From: Endomychus coccineus
Lineage: Eukaryota; Arthropoda; Insecta; Coleoptera; Endomychidae
Assembly: GCA_958510875.1 (NCBI GenBank)
Contig: OY294068.1
Location: 16,713,297-16,777,296, forward strand
Length of the DNA stretch: 64,000 nucleotides
Reading direction: 5' to 3'
Position 1 is the first letter of the stretch. Each line of letters starts with the position of its first letter. Of the stretch, positions 33,666 to 44,160 are shown piece by piece. The notes beneath the pieces were generated by a model that had not been told where the DNA came from, ran no database searches, and saw only the letters and a program-made list of their open reading frames with translations. The position numbers were made by a program, and so were the translations under genes.

Positions 33666-34410
33666 TTTTTTTTTTTTTCTGTGGCGAAGAAATGCTTCAT
33701 GCACACCGTCAGCTTTATCTAGCACTTCAGGTATTGCAGGACTCACTCTATATTACAGCATACCTGCTAGGGCCTCTCCGATCTTCATTCATACCCTGGA
33801 ACCGCTTATCGCATTACTTCAGGGTATGGACTGCGTCTCTGGTGTTTCTTGATGTTATATCACATTATGTTTACGTTCGTATTTCCGTTGATGTTAACGT
33901 TTGGTTGTTCCTGATTCTTTGTCTACAAAGCGCTGTTTGTCTATCTTTCTGTCTCGTGTTACTTATGTTTATACCGTTATATGGTTGATGCCCGGTATTT
34001 TTCAGTCTTAGTTATCTCTCTGTGAATAACTTCCTATGGTGTTTCTGTTTGTACCATAATATTGTTTTTTCCCAATAATATGGTTCCTGGATTTTAGTAT
34101 TTTATCTCGTTTTGGCTATTTCCTATGTGTTCCAGTAAGTTATCTGATAGGATAACTTACTCTACTGGAACATATGGATCATCCGTACCAATCGCAATAT
34201 ATCCGTCACCTTCTTCTCAGGAACATGTGATTGGGAGTCCATAATCTATCCAGGTTCTGAGTGCCTGTTGGTTCGTGGGAGCATTTCCACTCCTACCCTT
34301 GACCCTGCTGGCAACGAGGCCTTGGGTATCCCCCTATCCGCCACCTGGGGACGCACCTGGTGTGCGGTTTCAGGCTCCGCATAAGAGAAGAGGTTCCTGC
34401 TTTCCAGGAA
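33666..34410 (-). mobile_element. poly-A retroelement between TTAGG-type tracts
   Basis: On the minus strand the segment starts right after a GGTTAGGTTAGG tract (34411-34423) with TTCCTGGAAAGCAGGAA and ends in a 14-base A run directly followed by GGTTAGGTTAGGTTAGG (33649-33665). A retroelement with a poly-A tail set into telomeric-type repeats recalls the TRAS/SART non-LTR elements of insects. Its GC-rich 5' part (34240-34390) is unlike its surroundings. A near-hairpin lies at 34129-34171. No ORF is recognisable, so it may be a 5' UTR-3' UTR deletion product or a SINE. Confidence 0.5.
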
Positions 34411-34423
34411 CCTAACCTAACCT

Positions 34424-35269
34424 GAACTAACATAACTTCCTAACCAACCCTAACTTTTTTTCAAGTCGAGGGAAAATTATTTAATGACAAATAGCACGAC
34501 CGCAGTGTACAATGACCATAGAAGGTATCTCGTGAAATGCAGTGGTACTACCTGCTTAAACCCATCGTTTCAATATGTTGTATCAAATTCAGTGGAACTA
34601 CCGTAGAATTACTTCAAAATATTGAGTTAATCTATTTTTGCACGGTTTCCTGGGTTTTTTCATACTAGGTTTCATTCGTCATAATTCCAACGATGAAATC
34701 TGAAATACTTTGCATTCCCTCTCGCCTTTCAGGATAATGTATAGAAAGTTTTCGGGCTGTATTTCTACTCTAGAAATTCAAACAGTATTTTTCTTCCAGT
34801 ACTCCATCTTACGCAGCTGAAAACTGTATGTTCTGGGCTAACTGTATTGGGTCAAAACCAGCATTCATCGGAGCGGGCCTTGCCAATTCCGAATAGGTAT
34901 TGCTTGAAGCATCCGTGTGCTGCTGTAAGCCCTTGTGTTGAATAGTGATTAACGTCTCCATGTTTACTCGAGTACCCCTTCTTGAAATTGGGAATCAATC
35001 TTTTGGTTCAGGCTGTCTTATCATGCAATCCGTCTCATCTTTCCTGCCAGTTTATGAGAGTTAGTTCCCTAGTTTCCTTCTTACTTCTATTCCTTCTTTC
35101 TTTCATCCTATTCCTTCCTTCTATTAGTGGATCTATAGGTATGATTTCACCTATGACTTGGACTACTTCTGTGGATGTAACTCCCAGATCTTTCATTATA
35201 TTCGTATATGATATTTCACAATTTTCTCCAAAATTTATGGTGCTGAATTTCGGTAAGCTGTTGAAATAA
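34424..35269. other. unassigned; pyrimidine-rich segment
   Basis: No element recognised. The hydrophobic frame 34982-35269 overlaps a CT-rich tract (35070-35125) and is not credible as a protein. Confidence 0.3.
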
Positions 35270-35525
35270 AGAGAGAAAGGTAAAAGGTCAAGGTCTAAGC
35301 TCCAGACCTGCCAAACTTCTTGCTGCCAAACTTCATTATTCTAGCGAATGGCGAAGCTGTACTGCTCTTTCCCTAGTGAAATTTGTTTTTATGCTTATAT
35401 CCTCCAAACCTTCAAGAAAAATTTGAAAGCCTATCTCCTATGCCAACATTCCACCATTGACTCACATGATGTTCTTCGAACTTCATAGATTTTCCTCTCG
35501 TGTAGTCAAAGTATTGAAGAAAAAA
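35270..35525 (+). pseudogene. LINE 3' fragment, family L3
   Basis: Shares AGACCTGCCAAACTTCTT, CCTCCAAACCTTCAAGAAAA, GCCTATCTCCT and the GTAGTCAAAGTAT tail with 9960-10205 and 61827-62070. This is the C-terminus and 3' UTR only. Confidence 0.55.
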
Positions 35526-35775
35526 CATGTCGGAAGATGAATCACCGAGTCTATGTACAATATGAAGAGCACGGAACTCAGAACAGTACCTTGAGATATT
35601 CCACAGTCTATGATAAACTGTTATCGCTAAGCAGAACATTCCGCTGTCTAGCTTTTAGGTAATTTTTTAGTGAGTACAACGCATTGTTTCTGAACACGAT
35701 CTTCTCAAGCGTAGACGTTAATTTTTTGTGACAAACCGTGTCGAAAGCTTTTTGGAGGCAGGCATTCTTTTCTTT
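35526..35775 (-). pseudogene. CR1-type RT fragment (minus)
   Basis: On the minus strand from 35760: KAFDTVCHKKL (motif A), NNALYSLKNYLKARQRNV, then after one frameshift DCGISQGTVLSSVLFILYI (motif B, SQG). It stops before the ADD box and joins head-on to the plus-strand LINE 3' fragment at about 35525. Confidence 0.75.
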
Positions 35776-36649
35776 ATAAAGGACGTTATAGATATATTAT
35801 ATCATCTTTTTCTAAGAAAGCAATACCTCTCAAAACCCAAGAGCACTATACCTGGTAGCACTTTAAATAGAAGAGGACTTAACCTGAAGCCATCCGATAG
35901 GCATTTTCCTAAGGTTAGAAAAACTGCTTTAGTCGTTGAGACACCCTGAATGGGATACACTAGATCTCTCAATGTCGCAACTGGAATAAGCCCCCACGAA
36001 TCACAATGCAATATCAATAATAAATTACAAAACCATGACGACAATCGGCTCAAACGTTCTATTTGTCAAGAAAAAAATCGAATCTCATCTACAATTAAAA
36101 AGGAACAGCGTGTGTCGGTCTCCGAATGCCAGGTTCGATTATTCAGGAATCAACTACATATTTGATACGATACTCCACAAGGCAACTGATTCGTACAATG
36201 CTTAAAGAGTATGTATCTATCGGACTGCTATCGACATGTAATTGAATACCCACTCACAAACTATTAGGTTTGCTCGAGCTATGTTTATTTTACTTCTAAA
36301 CTCGATGTTTAAATTAAAAGAACGGCTTTAAAGAGCACTTCACTCTCAGCATATATTTGATTCGATTGTTGATTGCAAATGATCACGCTTTGTACGAGGC
36401 GAGCTGCTTGATGTTGACAATATCCTGAAATTGAGTGAAATATCGAAATTGGTGTTTGCTCCAAATTACAGCTTTAACTCATTTAACGCAAAATTCCTTG
36501 CTATTCGGCTTCGTAGAACTTGATTCAAGATTATATTCAATAGTAAATTATGATATAATCGATTATGATGTGAATAATAGCCATAATCGCGAATGTGATT
36601 CTATGCAATTTCTGGGAGGATACGAGCGTAAGGTGAAATGAAACAAGAA
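35776..36649. other. unassigned; two adjoining open frames
   Basis: Plus frames 35728-35949 and 35950-36165 lie in register, separated by a single stop, and give a lysine/arginine-rich sequence that I do not recognise. It may be a decayed element. Confidence 0.25.
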
Positions 36650-37055
36650 ATGATTTATTTGGTCAAAACTTATTTTATGCCTCAACATAATCTCCTTGTA
36701 ATACGATACCTTTCGTCCAACAATTTTCTAACTTATCGATCTATTCCAAATAACACGATTTTGGCAATCCTCCAAAATAGACGTTTGTTTCAGTGATCTC
36801 ATCGTTGGAGCCAAATCATCTTCCCCCGAGCCATTCCTTCAATTTCGTGAGTAGATAAAAATCACAGGGGGCCAAATCTGGAGAATATGAGGGATGACGA
36901 GACAATTCGTAGCGTTATTCATTCAATTTTGCCATTGTGACTGCACACCGGTGCGTTGTCCTAGTGGAAGAGAACTTTTTCTTTGCCAAATGCGGCCGCT
37001 TCCGCTTCAAAACGGCGTCGAATCTAGCTAACAGCTCTTCATAATTTGAACCAGC
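36650..37055 (-). pseudogene. mariner DD34D transposase C-terminal fragment
   Basis: On the minus strand from 37055: YYEELLARFDAVLKRKRPHL, then a frameshifted QDNAPxH region, MAKLNE, SRHPSYSPDLAPCDFYL with the third catalytic Asp, KLKEWLGG, NDEITE, and finally GIVLQGDYVEA near 36680, the usual C-terminal end. More of the C-terminus survives than in the 11.7-12.2 kb copy, and the two differ in sequence. Stops and frameshifts show it is inactive. Confidence 0.87.
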
Positions 37056-37469
37056 GTACTTTTTTCAGACAAATTCACAGAAGATTGAATGAAAGAAGGC
37101 GTGAGTGTCAAGGTAGAAACGGTGTAAGCGACTACAATCTGAAAAGATTTACCACAAAAGAAAATGTCGCTAGAGTAACTTTCTATAAAATTCTCTGTGT
37201 TCTGATCCAGGAAGAAAGTTAATCATTGTTAGGAAAGACTATTTCATGTTGCCAGAGAAACAGTTTTCTAAATCTAATGATATTAATACAGCTAATCTTG
37301 AATCATTTGAAATTTATACCATTTTCAATAGACCAATTTGTCTCCAGGGAAATATGTCAGATCATGTGACAATTGGATTATTTTTTCTATTCGCATTGCA
37401 TGACATGCTCATACCCTCCGTCGCGGACATAGCACAGAAAGGGAAACAATCAAAATAAAGCGCTAATCT
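37056..37469. other. unassigned, probably PLE 5' sequence
   Basis: Lies between the mariner remnant and the first recognisable PLE residues. The frame 37246-37458 is open but unrecognised. Confidence 0.3.
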
Positions 37470-38590
37470 TGGACCGCCTACCTACAATTTATCAAAAAAT
37501 ATCAACAATATGATAGGAAAAGATGAATTTTGTGAGAAGGACTATTCAATCCGTACTTATAAATCATCAATTAATTTCCAATGACGTATTCTTTATTTAC
37601 AAATATACTAGTCCCTTTGACATTTAGTAGAATGAAAAAACGGCGGGCAGAGATTGAAAATCACATACCTCTGGATCAATCTAAATTTATGAATGCACTA
37701 AAGTTCTGTTTAGAATGCACCTATTTTCAATACGGCGAGCTATATTTTGGACAAATATTCGGCACAGCAATGGGATCTCTTTTTTCAGCTACTATTGTAA
37801 CCTGGTTATGGAATTCCTAGAAGAATCTGTAATAAATTCATCAGATTTTCAACCCGTTTTATTTAAACGGTATGTAGTTGATTGTCTATAATGAAATTCA
37901 GTACTTACGTGATTGATAAATTTTACAATTTCCACTGTAAACTTCAATTTACCTGTGAAATAGAAGTGAACAAAAACATAATGTTCTAAATATGAATAAT
38001 GGCATGATGCACATGGAAAAATAAAAACATCTTGGTTATAAACAGCCTCACAGATCGCGCAGTTAAATTGTCCCATCCACAGGACCATCCCAAAAATTTG
38101 AAAATTGTTCGTAATACACTGGAAATGAACGGCTACACGAGAACATTCTTCAAATAGATCATTAAAAAAGTATAAACATAATTCATAATGGTACGTCATA
38201 CATAAATAATGTGATACAGTAATACATATAGTTTCATAACATTACCTCAGGAGACCTCAGAGAAAATGAAGAAATTAAAAAAGTATGATATTAACGTTGC
38301 GCATAAACCTACTGTGTTGCTGAATATTTTTCAAATCTAAAACCTTTAATACATAAAAATAAACAATCCGACACTGTATAAAAATTAAATTGGTTAGATT
38401 GTGATGAGACTTATCGAGGAATCTGTAAACAATTTCTACAAAAACGAATGTATGGTCATAAGCAATTCCACCACCCTTGATAAACATTATTTTGATCATA
38501 ACCGTCAATCCTGAAGATGACTAGCTTAAAACGTGACCTTGAGTGTGTAAATAATAGAACAGACGTTCAATAATTTAGTCAAATTTATAC
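37470..38590 (+). pseudogene. Penelope-like element B: RT and GIY-YIG remnants
   Basis: The most complete PLE copy here. Blocks in order: LGPPTYNLSKNIN (37470), SLFTNILVPLT then FCLECTYFQYGELYFGQIFGTAMGS (37581-37780), containing the PLE GTAMGS signature, then LFKRYVVDCL at about 37855-37890 where FKRYVDD is expected. The thumb follows at 37915-37990, LTDRAVKLSH at 38045, a GIY-YIG stretch at 38270-38480 with AHKPT and an LDCDET-like box, and the ORF end at 38510-38530. The VDD-to-VVD change in the catalytic box and many frameshifts make it inactive. Confidence 0.85.
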
Positions 38591-39065
38591 TATTTTAATT
38601 CATTAAAACCCTTGCAAATTCCCATATTGTTAAAAGTATATTTTAGAAAGAATGCTGAAATAGCAATATTTCCAATAAAATCTGACAACCTCATAAATCT
38701 CCACCATCTGGTTCGAAAATGAATACTTGAGCGTATTATAGTTTGGTTCCAGTCTAATTCAAACGTTGTATGAGACGACTCCGAATATAAGGCTATGCCG
38801 TGGCTTCTTGTTACATATTCATATACTTAACATTAATATGTTACAATTTCGATTACTCGTATTTCTGTTTGTTTTGGTGACGTGGGCATTTTCAATTGAA
38901 ATTAATGCGATAAGGACGCTTTGTGCTTGATACAATCAGTTCTAAGAAATTCCGTTTTAGACATTGATACGTTTTCTGATGATGGTCGTGATACCGAAAC
39001 GCACGTAAAAACGAAAATATCAAGCATATGTGTTGGTGTGACCTATTTTCCGAGAACTCATACAT
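38590..39065 (+). mobile_element. PLE terminal repeat, copy B
   Basis: Aligns with the copies at 16260-16740 and 19035-19515: AAAGTATATTTTAGAAAGAATGCT at the start, a CTGGTTCGAAA block, and the GTGACCTATTTTCCGAGAA block at the end. It contains a hammerhead ribozyme at 38970-39013. Confidence 0.8.
38970..39013 (+). ncRNA. hammerhead ribozyme (PLE B), stem I covaries
   Basis: Stem I CGTTTT (38970-38975) pairs with AAAACG (39008-39013), six perfect pairs. Core CTGATGA is at 38976-38982. Stem II is GGTC/TACC with loop GTGA and one mismatch. GAAA is at 38996-38999, followed by a 2-bp stem III with loop GCAC; cleavage would be after A39007. Relative to copy C (GTCTT/AAGAC) the third pair from the core is U-A instead of C-G, so pairing is kept by changes on both sides. 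Confidence 0.85.
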
Positions 39066-40206
39066 AATATGCATTATGTTAGAACATTATTATTATTCTT
39101 GAAGATCTGTATTCAAAGAGTGAAGACCTATCGAAAGTTGCCAGAACTGATAAATAGCGCCCGTAACCTAACCACCTTTATGGTTAGACCTGAGGCATCG
39201 TTGCATTATTAAGCTTGCAAACTTCACGAACACGTATCATCTTTCAGTATATCCTAATGGATATGTTGTAACCGCTCTCGCTCACTTGCAAATCGCAATG
39301 GAATGATAAATGGACAATGTGCAATTTCGTCGACTTTCCACACTCATTCAATACCTGACGCTGACTTGTTAGTTCGCCCTGTAACTAACAGCTTAAATGT
39401 GATTCAAAGCCTTGTTATACCAGCGTTCGACGTTTCTCATTCATGAGGTAATGCTTCTTTATTGACAGTATTAGGTTACATGTGTTGGCGAAGCCCTAAA
39501 GGTTACACCGGGCGACATCGCGTAAATTACTATAGATTGAATTGACTAGAGCTGATAGCTTTAGATGTAGCTGGACAAATATAAAGTTATCAATAGGTTT
39601 GGGTGATACTACTGAATGAGATGTAATATATTCCTATACAGGATAGCAGATAAAGCTTAATCATTGTTTTGGCCATTGAATTATCCACGGAGTTCTTTTT
39701 CAATGTGTAATAGTCCATGCATTGTGGTCCAGTTGAATGCGGTCTCCATGATGACTGGCAAGTTTTGGCTTATTAGATTATATCTTTATTGTTTCTTCCA
39801 GGTTCCTGACAAATTTTATTTCAATGGGGAGAATTCAGGATTTCGATAATGGTCTGGATATTAATTGCCCAGTGATCATCTTAGTCGTATGTTTGTCTTA
39901 GATATCAACTTTTATATCCCAAATACCTTCATGCTTCTTATACAGTTCTTTACACAAGTAAACGTCGAAATTTCTAATTATTGTATCTTTGAGATGTTTG
40001 CATTTCCCCCCTATTGTAAGATATTGAAATACCCTTTTTTTCTCTAATAACCTCAGCTCAGGGTAATAGTTCTCTTCAGAGCTTGTAATGGAATTTATCC
40101 TTTGATTCTTGATCAAAAATAGGACAGCCTTTTGAGCGTCAACTGCTTTACGAAAAGACACGAAAGAAATTTGATAAATTAACAAAAATAATAATAAAAA
40201 AATAGA
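39066..40206. other. unassigned; minus frame next to Helentron
   Basis: The minus frame 39898-40251 contains a KAVDAQKAVLFLIKNQR-like stretch. A similar, frameshifted stretch occurs on the minus strand at 45480-45560, so part of this (about 40020-40160) is a dispersed repeat with former coding capacity. I do not recognise the protein. Confidence 0.35.
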
Positions 40207-40467
40207 CGTGTGGCACTCGGGTACTGCCGCGGTAAAGCTATTGCATAGCATTTTTTCTCAACTTATGCAATTATAATTATTTATTTATTTTTAATTTATG
40301 CAGTATTTTTTTTTCTTTGATATTAATTCAAGATTTGTCTTTGATATTAATTCAAGTTACACTTTTTGAGCATGATAACCGATAAGAAAACCTTTTTTTT
40401 TCTTTTAATGAATAAATGAGAAGTTAATATCGTTTAAATATTTTAATTATCTATACATGTAGGTTAT

Positions 40468-41160
40468 TCAGGAACTTGTTATCATTGAAACTATAGGTTT
40501 ATGGTAACTGAAATAAGAGACATAAGTTTGAGACTTGATATCCTCTAAATATCTGGAAAATACCGCGTCAATGGTGGTCCCATATTTTGTTGTGGACTCT
40601 TGTGGATCATTATTCATTTTCAAATTCAATTTTTCCGAAAGAAAAGTTGTCAACCGCTCTGATTTTTTATCAGCGAAGTTGATGTTGAAATCGCCAGCCA
40701 AGATAAGTGGAAATTTATAACCATTTGTACCAAGTATTTTCGACCCTTCTTCAGTGTACTCCAGTAAAGTGCGATGAATAAAATGCTCTACCTCGTCCAA
40801 TTTTGGATTCGGAGAAATGTAAATTGCTACCATGACTATGTGTAGGCCATTTCTAAGTTTGCATATGCACGCACAAATATCTCCAACAAATGAGCACCTA
40901 ACATTAACATCGCTAACGTGTGCAATATTTATTTCAATATTCGGAGTCATAATATTAGTTACATTATTATTATTTTGGTAAATAGCTACCCCACCTTTTG
41001 GAACAGTATCTCGTTTGAATTGAAAAATACAATTGAAATTAGGTATTTCAATCGGATTATCATGCGCCATGCAAGTTTCGGTAAGAAGTAACACATTTGT
41101 TTGTCTCGTAACTGAATCTTGTAAATCGTATTTTAGACTATTCAGACTTTGACAAATTGA
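40468..41160 (-). pseudogene. Helentron endonuclease domain, copy 2
   Basis: EEP-type nuclease of about 225 residues: NCQSLNSLKY near the start (from 41145, in the EN frame), LLLTETCM with the catalytic Glu, GGVAIYQNN, LAGDFNIN, IDAVFSRY and a final YFSYHKPI. The final motif has Tyr where EEP enzymes have Asp (SDH), as in copy 1. The domain follows the helicase in one protein: a single extra T after the AAT codon of MTFN (about 41147) shifts the frame and is the only break between the helicase and EN frames. Confidence 0.85.
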
Positions 41161-41554
41161 AAGTCATTATTGAAATGCCATTTCTATTACTAATGAAATC
41201 TAAGACACTTTGAGCTGCCGTCCGAACAATATTTAACGACAGTCTTTTGAATTCTTGCAACAAAGATGCAGTCGATGCAGCTTGCCTTCGATTATGATAA
41301 AACTTGAATGTAGAATTATCGTTTTTTGTCGTGATATACAATTTTTCAATATTAGTCACCCGAGAGAGCGCAACATAAGCGAGTTCCTTAGAATGTGCTT
41401 TACTATACTCATATACTATTTCGTCAAAAGTCCCACCTTGCGACTTATGTATAGTTATAGCAAGAGCTGAAGTTATTGGGAAATGTTTGCGTTTGGCTAT
41501 ACATTTTCTATTCGATGTTAATGAAATAGCGAGATTGCCGACTCTATTTTGCAC
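41138..41554 (-). pseudogene. Pif1-type helicase C-terminus (Helentron)
   Basis: The last ~120 residues of a superfamily 1B helicase. ITSALAITIHKSQGGTFDEI is motif V and YVALSRVTN motif VI of Pif1-like enzymes encoded by Helitron/Helentron elements. Upstream ATPase motifs are missing through internal deletion. The frame ends at a stop created by the 1-base insertion that separates it from the endonuclease. Confidence 0.88.
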
Positions 41555-42399
41555 TGCTAGAGCGGCTGCTTTTTGCCTTAATTATGTCACTGTCGCACTG
41601 ACATCATCAATAACCTACAAATTTCATACCTATTTATTTCGGTTGTAAAACAATGATGAACTACAAATTAAAAATTATCTTGGTCAAGGGTGGATGTGGA
41701 ATGTAAAACGAAATGTTAACTTTGAACCTTTTACAAGGTCGCAATAGCCACAAACGGGGTCGAAAACTGTTTTAAATTGGTTAATTTTCGATAAATCGAA
41801 TGACGTTCACGTGAGGGGCGCGTAGCTCGCGAGTTAGAAAAGTGCAAATCTTCGGAACATATAACGTCTTTGCAAGGAATTTTCGCATGCGGTTTTCACT
41901 CCATGTCGTTAGTTTATGAACGGGGCCAACTAAAGAGCATAGTCTCGGGCCCCAAAATGTCGATTAAATAGGAAAATTAAATTAAAATAGAAACAGGTAC
42001 TCTCAGATCTCAGCTACGCACGTCTAACGTATAAACTCTAACTGACGCATAGCGAGCTCTTAGAGGCATATGTCAAAGTCATTTCGTTCATAGCTGATTA
42101 CATAGGACGTCTGGCGTTCATGCAATTGTGTTTTTATACAATTGGAACCTTCTAATTTCCATAGGCCACGTGAAAATTACGGAGTCTAAAGCGCTAGAGT
42201 GTTATAACATTCGTATAAAATATATTTTCTCACTTTTAGAAACTTCAAATTAATTAATCAATTTGTCACACATGTTAGGTGTTTAGGTCTTAGGTTTTTT
42301 CGTTACGGAATTTCTTGATTTGGTCGCCGCGCTCAAAGCCCGCGATAAAAGCTATATGCAATAGCTTAAAAATATGAACCGTGAAACAAATTAGAGTTC

Positions 42400-42530
42400 T
42401 AGTACTTTGATTAAATTAAATCGAAATTACAGGTTTAATTTTATGAAAGAGAAATAAATTTTGGATGGAAAGTTCGAGTTAAGGAAGGTAATGTGTAGTT
42501 GAACGATAATTTATGCCAAAGATCACAAAC
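42400..42530. repeat. dispersed repeat DR2, part 1
   Basis: Shares TTACAGGTTTAATTTTATGA-like, AAATTTTGGAT and GTTCGAGTTAAGGAA blocks with 45770-45890. It lies just outside the 5' end of Helentron copy 2. Confidence 0.5.
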
Positions 42531-43799
42531 AGCTGAATATGAAATTTTTTTTATTCTAACTGAAATATTAGTGTCCCTGCAATCTGGTTGAGCGTTGTGT
42601 AATTGAATCTTAGCTCCCTACAAGGAATTCCTACTGCTACTCAAAACAGGAAAAAGAAAGGAGATGTTCCGATTGCTTAAGCCCTGAAATATATAATAGG
42701 AGTAGTATCTTGGCCTCAAGTTCGAAAGACAAATAACTAATTCAGCAGGAATAATCAAAATAATCCCATGACTAATTATGTTATCTACCCAAAATGTATA
42801 TTCACAATTATACGAAGGTATTAAAGCCTTGAAAAGAATGAATGGATCACAGGAAATTAGTTAAGAATAGAATATCAGATTATGAAATTACAATTTCGAA
42901 ATCTGGAAGAGAATAATTAGTTATCAATTTACTGATTATAGTTATGCTATAATAAGAGTGATGAGACTCGGAATAGTGATATCGTCACTTCTGGATGCCC
43001 AAGTAATATCAGAAAGTTCACTCCCATAAAGCAGAACATGAGAAATTCGGCTTTATTTATGTTCACCTAGATCAATTAATTAGTCCTTTAACTCACCAAT
43101 GCTTCAGCATAAAATGCAGCTACTGCATCAAATTTGTTATGACGAATGTCATTTCAAGGTTCTACGGAATACCAGGAAACCATGTTGGTCATTTTCTAAC
43201 AAACCGACTGAAATAATATGAACAATTCTAACCTGTCAAATTTATCACTCTATTAAGTGATGATAGAATAAAATATAACTTTGCATTCAATGATATGCAA
43301 CCAAATACAAAAAAGAAATCTTGGTGTGTGGCAAAAATAAGTTCGATAAAAAAATCCGAATGTTCAAATATCGAATATGACATTGATATCATGTAATTAG
43401 GATGATCAATATAATAACATCTATATAAACTTTCAAGTTATAGAATTACTAAGAAATGACCAAATTAATTATTACCGATAATACTTTGTTGTTGTTTTGT
43501 CCACTGTTACACTCAAGTGTGACCTTTTGCGTCAATCTTCTGTTTCTCCAGAGACCCGCTACCGGATTGACATACTCAGCTTGTGCTATCAAGCTACAGA
43601 GGTCGAAATTGTCTCTTTCTAAGATTAAATATCCAACAACATTTACCGGGATAATAACTGACCAATGAATAAAAGTATAAACGTCCAAACGTTACACTCT
43701 ATATGACATATTGTGTGATGATGGGAATAATTTGATGATTCAAGGATGTGATTAGGGGATACTCGATGGTTCTGTGTTGTACTTTCACATTAATTTGAT
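42531..43799. other. unassigned intergenic stretch
   Basis: No gene recognised. Overlapping frames at 43449-43688 on both strands are short and unsupported. Confidence 0.3.
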
Positions 43800-44160
43800 T
43801 CCTTTCTGAGGTAAGGTTCTGAAACGTTGTTTAAATCTTCATATGCATTACGGATATCATTGAAAAATAATTTCTACTTCATTAAAGCTGGTGACTATCG
43901 AGCGGAACGTTTGATAAACCTTTATAAATTTTACGCGAGCACACACATTCACAGCAAGCAGTTTTGCTAGTTTTTCGAATTCTCGAATGGTGGATAAGTA
44001 ACATGAGTTACTCATTATTCCTCGATGTTGTTTGTTAAAACATGAAGCAATAACGTTCAGAATACTCCAGGGTGTAATCTTTAAGTTGTTTTTTATGCTC
44101 ATAAAACATATTTCTCGACCAACTTTATAAGATACTTTCACTGTTCCTGCCACATCTCTG
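43800..44160 (-). repeat. dispersed repeat DR2, part 2
   Basis: Matches 45900-46090: GGTTCTGAAACGT, ATATGCATTACGG, and TGGTGACTATCGAGCGGAAC blocks. On the minus strand both copies translate to similar peptides (VYQTFRSIVTSFNEVEII against VYKTFRSIVTSRNEVAII), so a coding origin is possible. A weaker third copy is at about 56530-56625. Confidence 0.55.

Larger units (their letters stand above)
40207..42366 (-). mobile_element. Helentron copy 2, internally deleted
   Basis: A 2.16-kb rolling-circle transposon copy on the minus strand: 5' palindrome at 42350-42366, 3' inverted partner at 40236-40251, and a CCGCGG block plus GTG/CAC hairpin at the 3' end (40208-40235). It keeps about 0.8 kb of 5' sequence, the last part of a Pif1-type helicase and the full endonuclease domain. 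The replication initiator and most of the helicase are deleted, so it is non-autonomous. Confidence 0.87.

Noticed and set aside
33692..33988. 98-aa hydrophobic frame resembling a membrane protein
   Set aside because: It lies antisense within a poly-A-tailed retroelement, has a T-rich composition that mimics hydrophobicity, and no signal or neighbour supports it.
34982..35269. 95-aa leucine-rich frame
   Set aside because: Explained by a pyrimidine-rich tract; no homology recognised.
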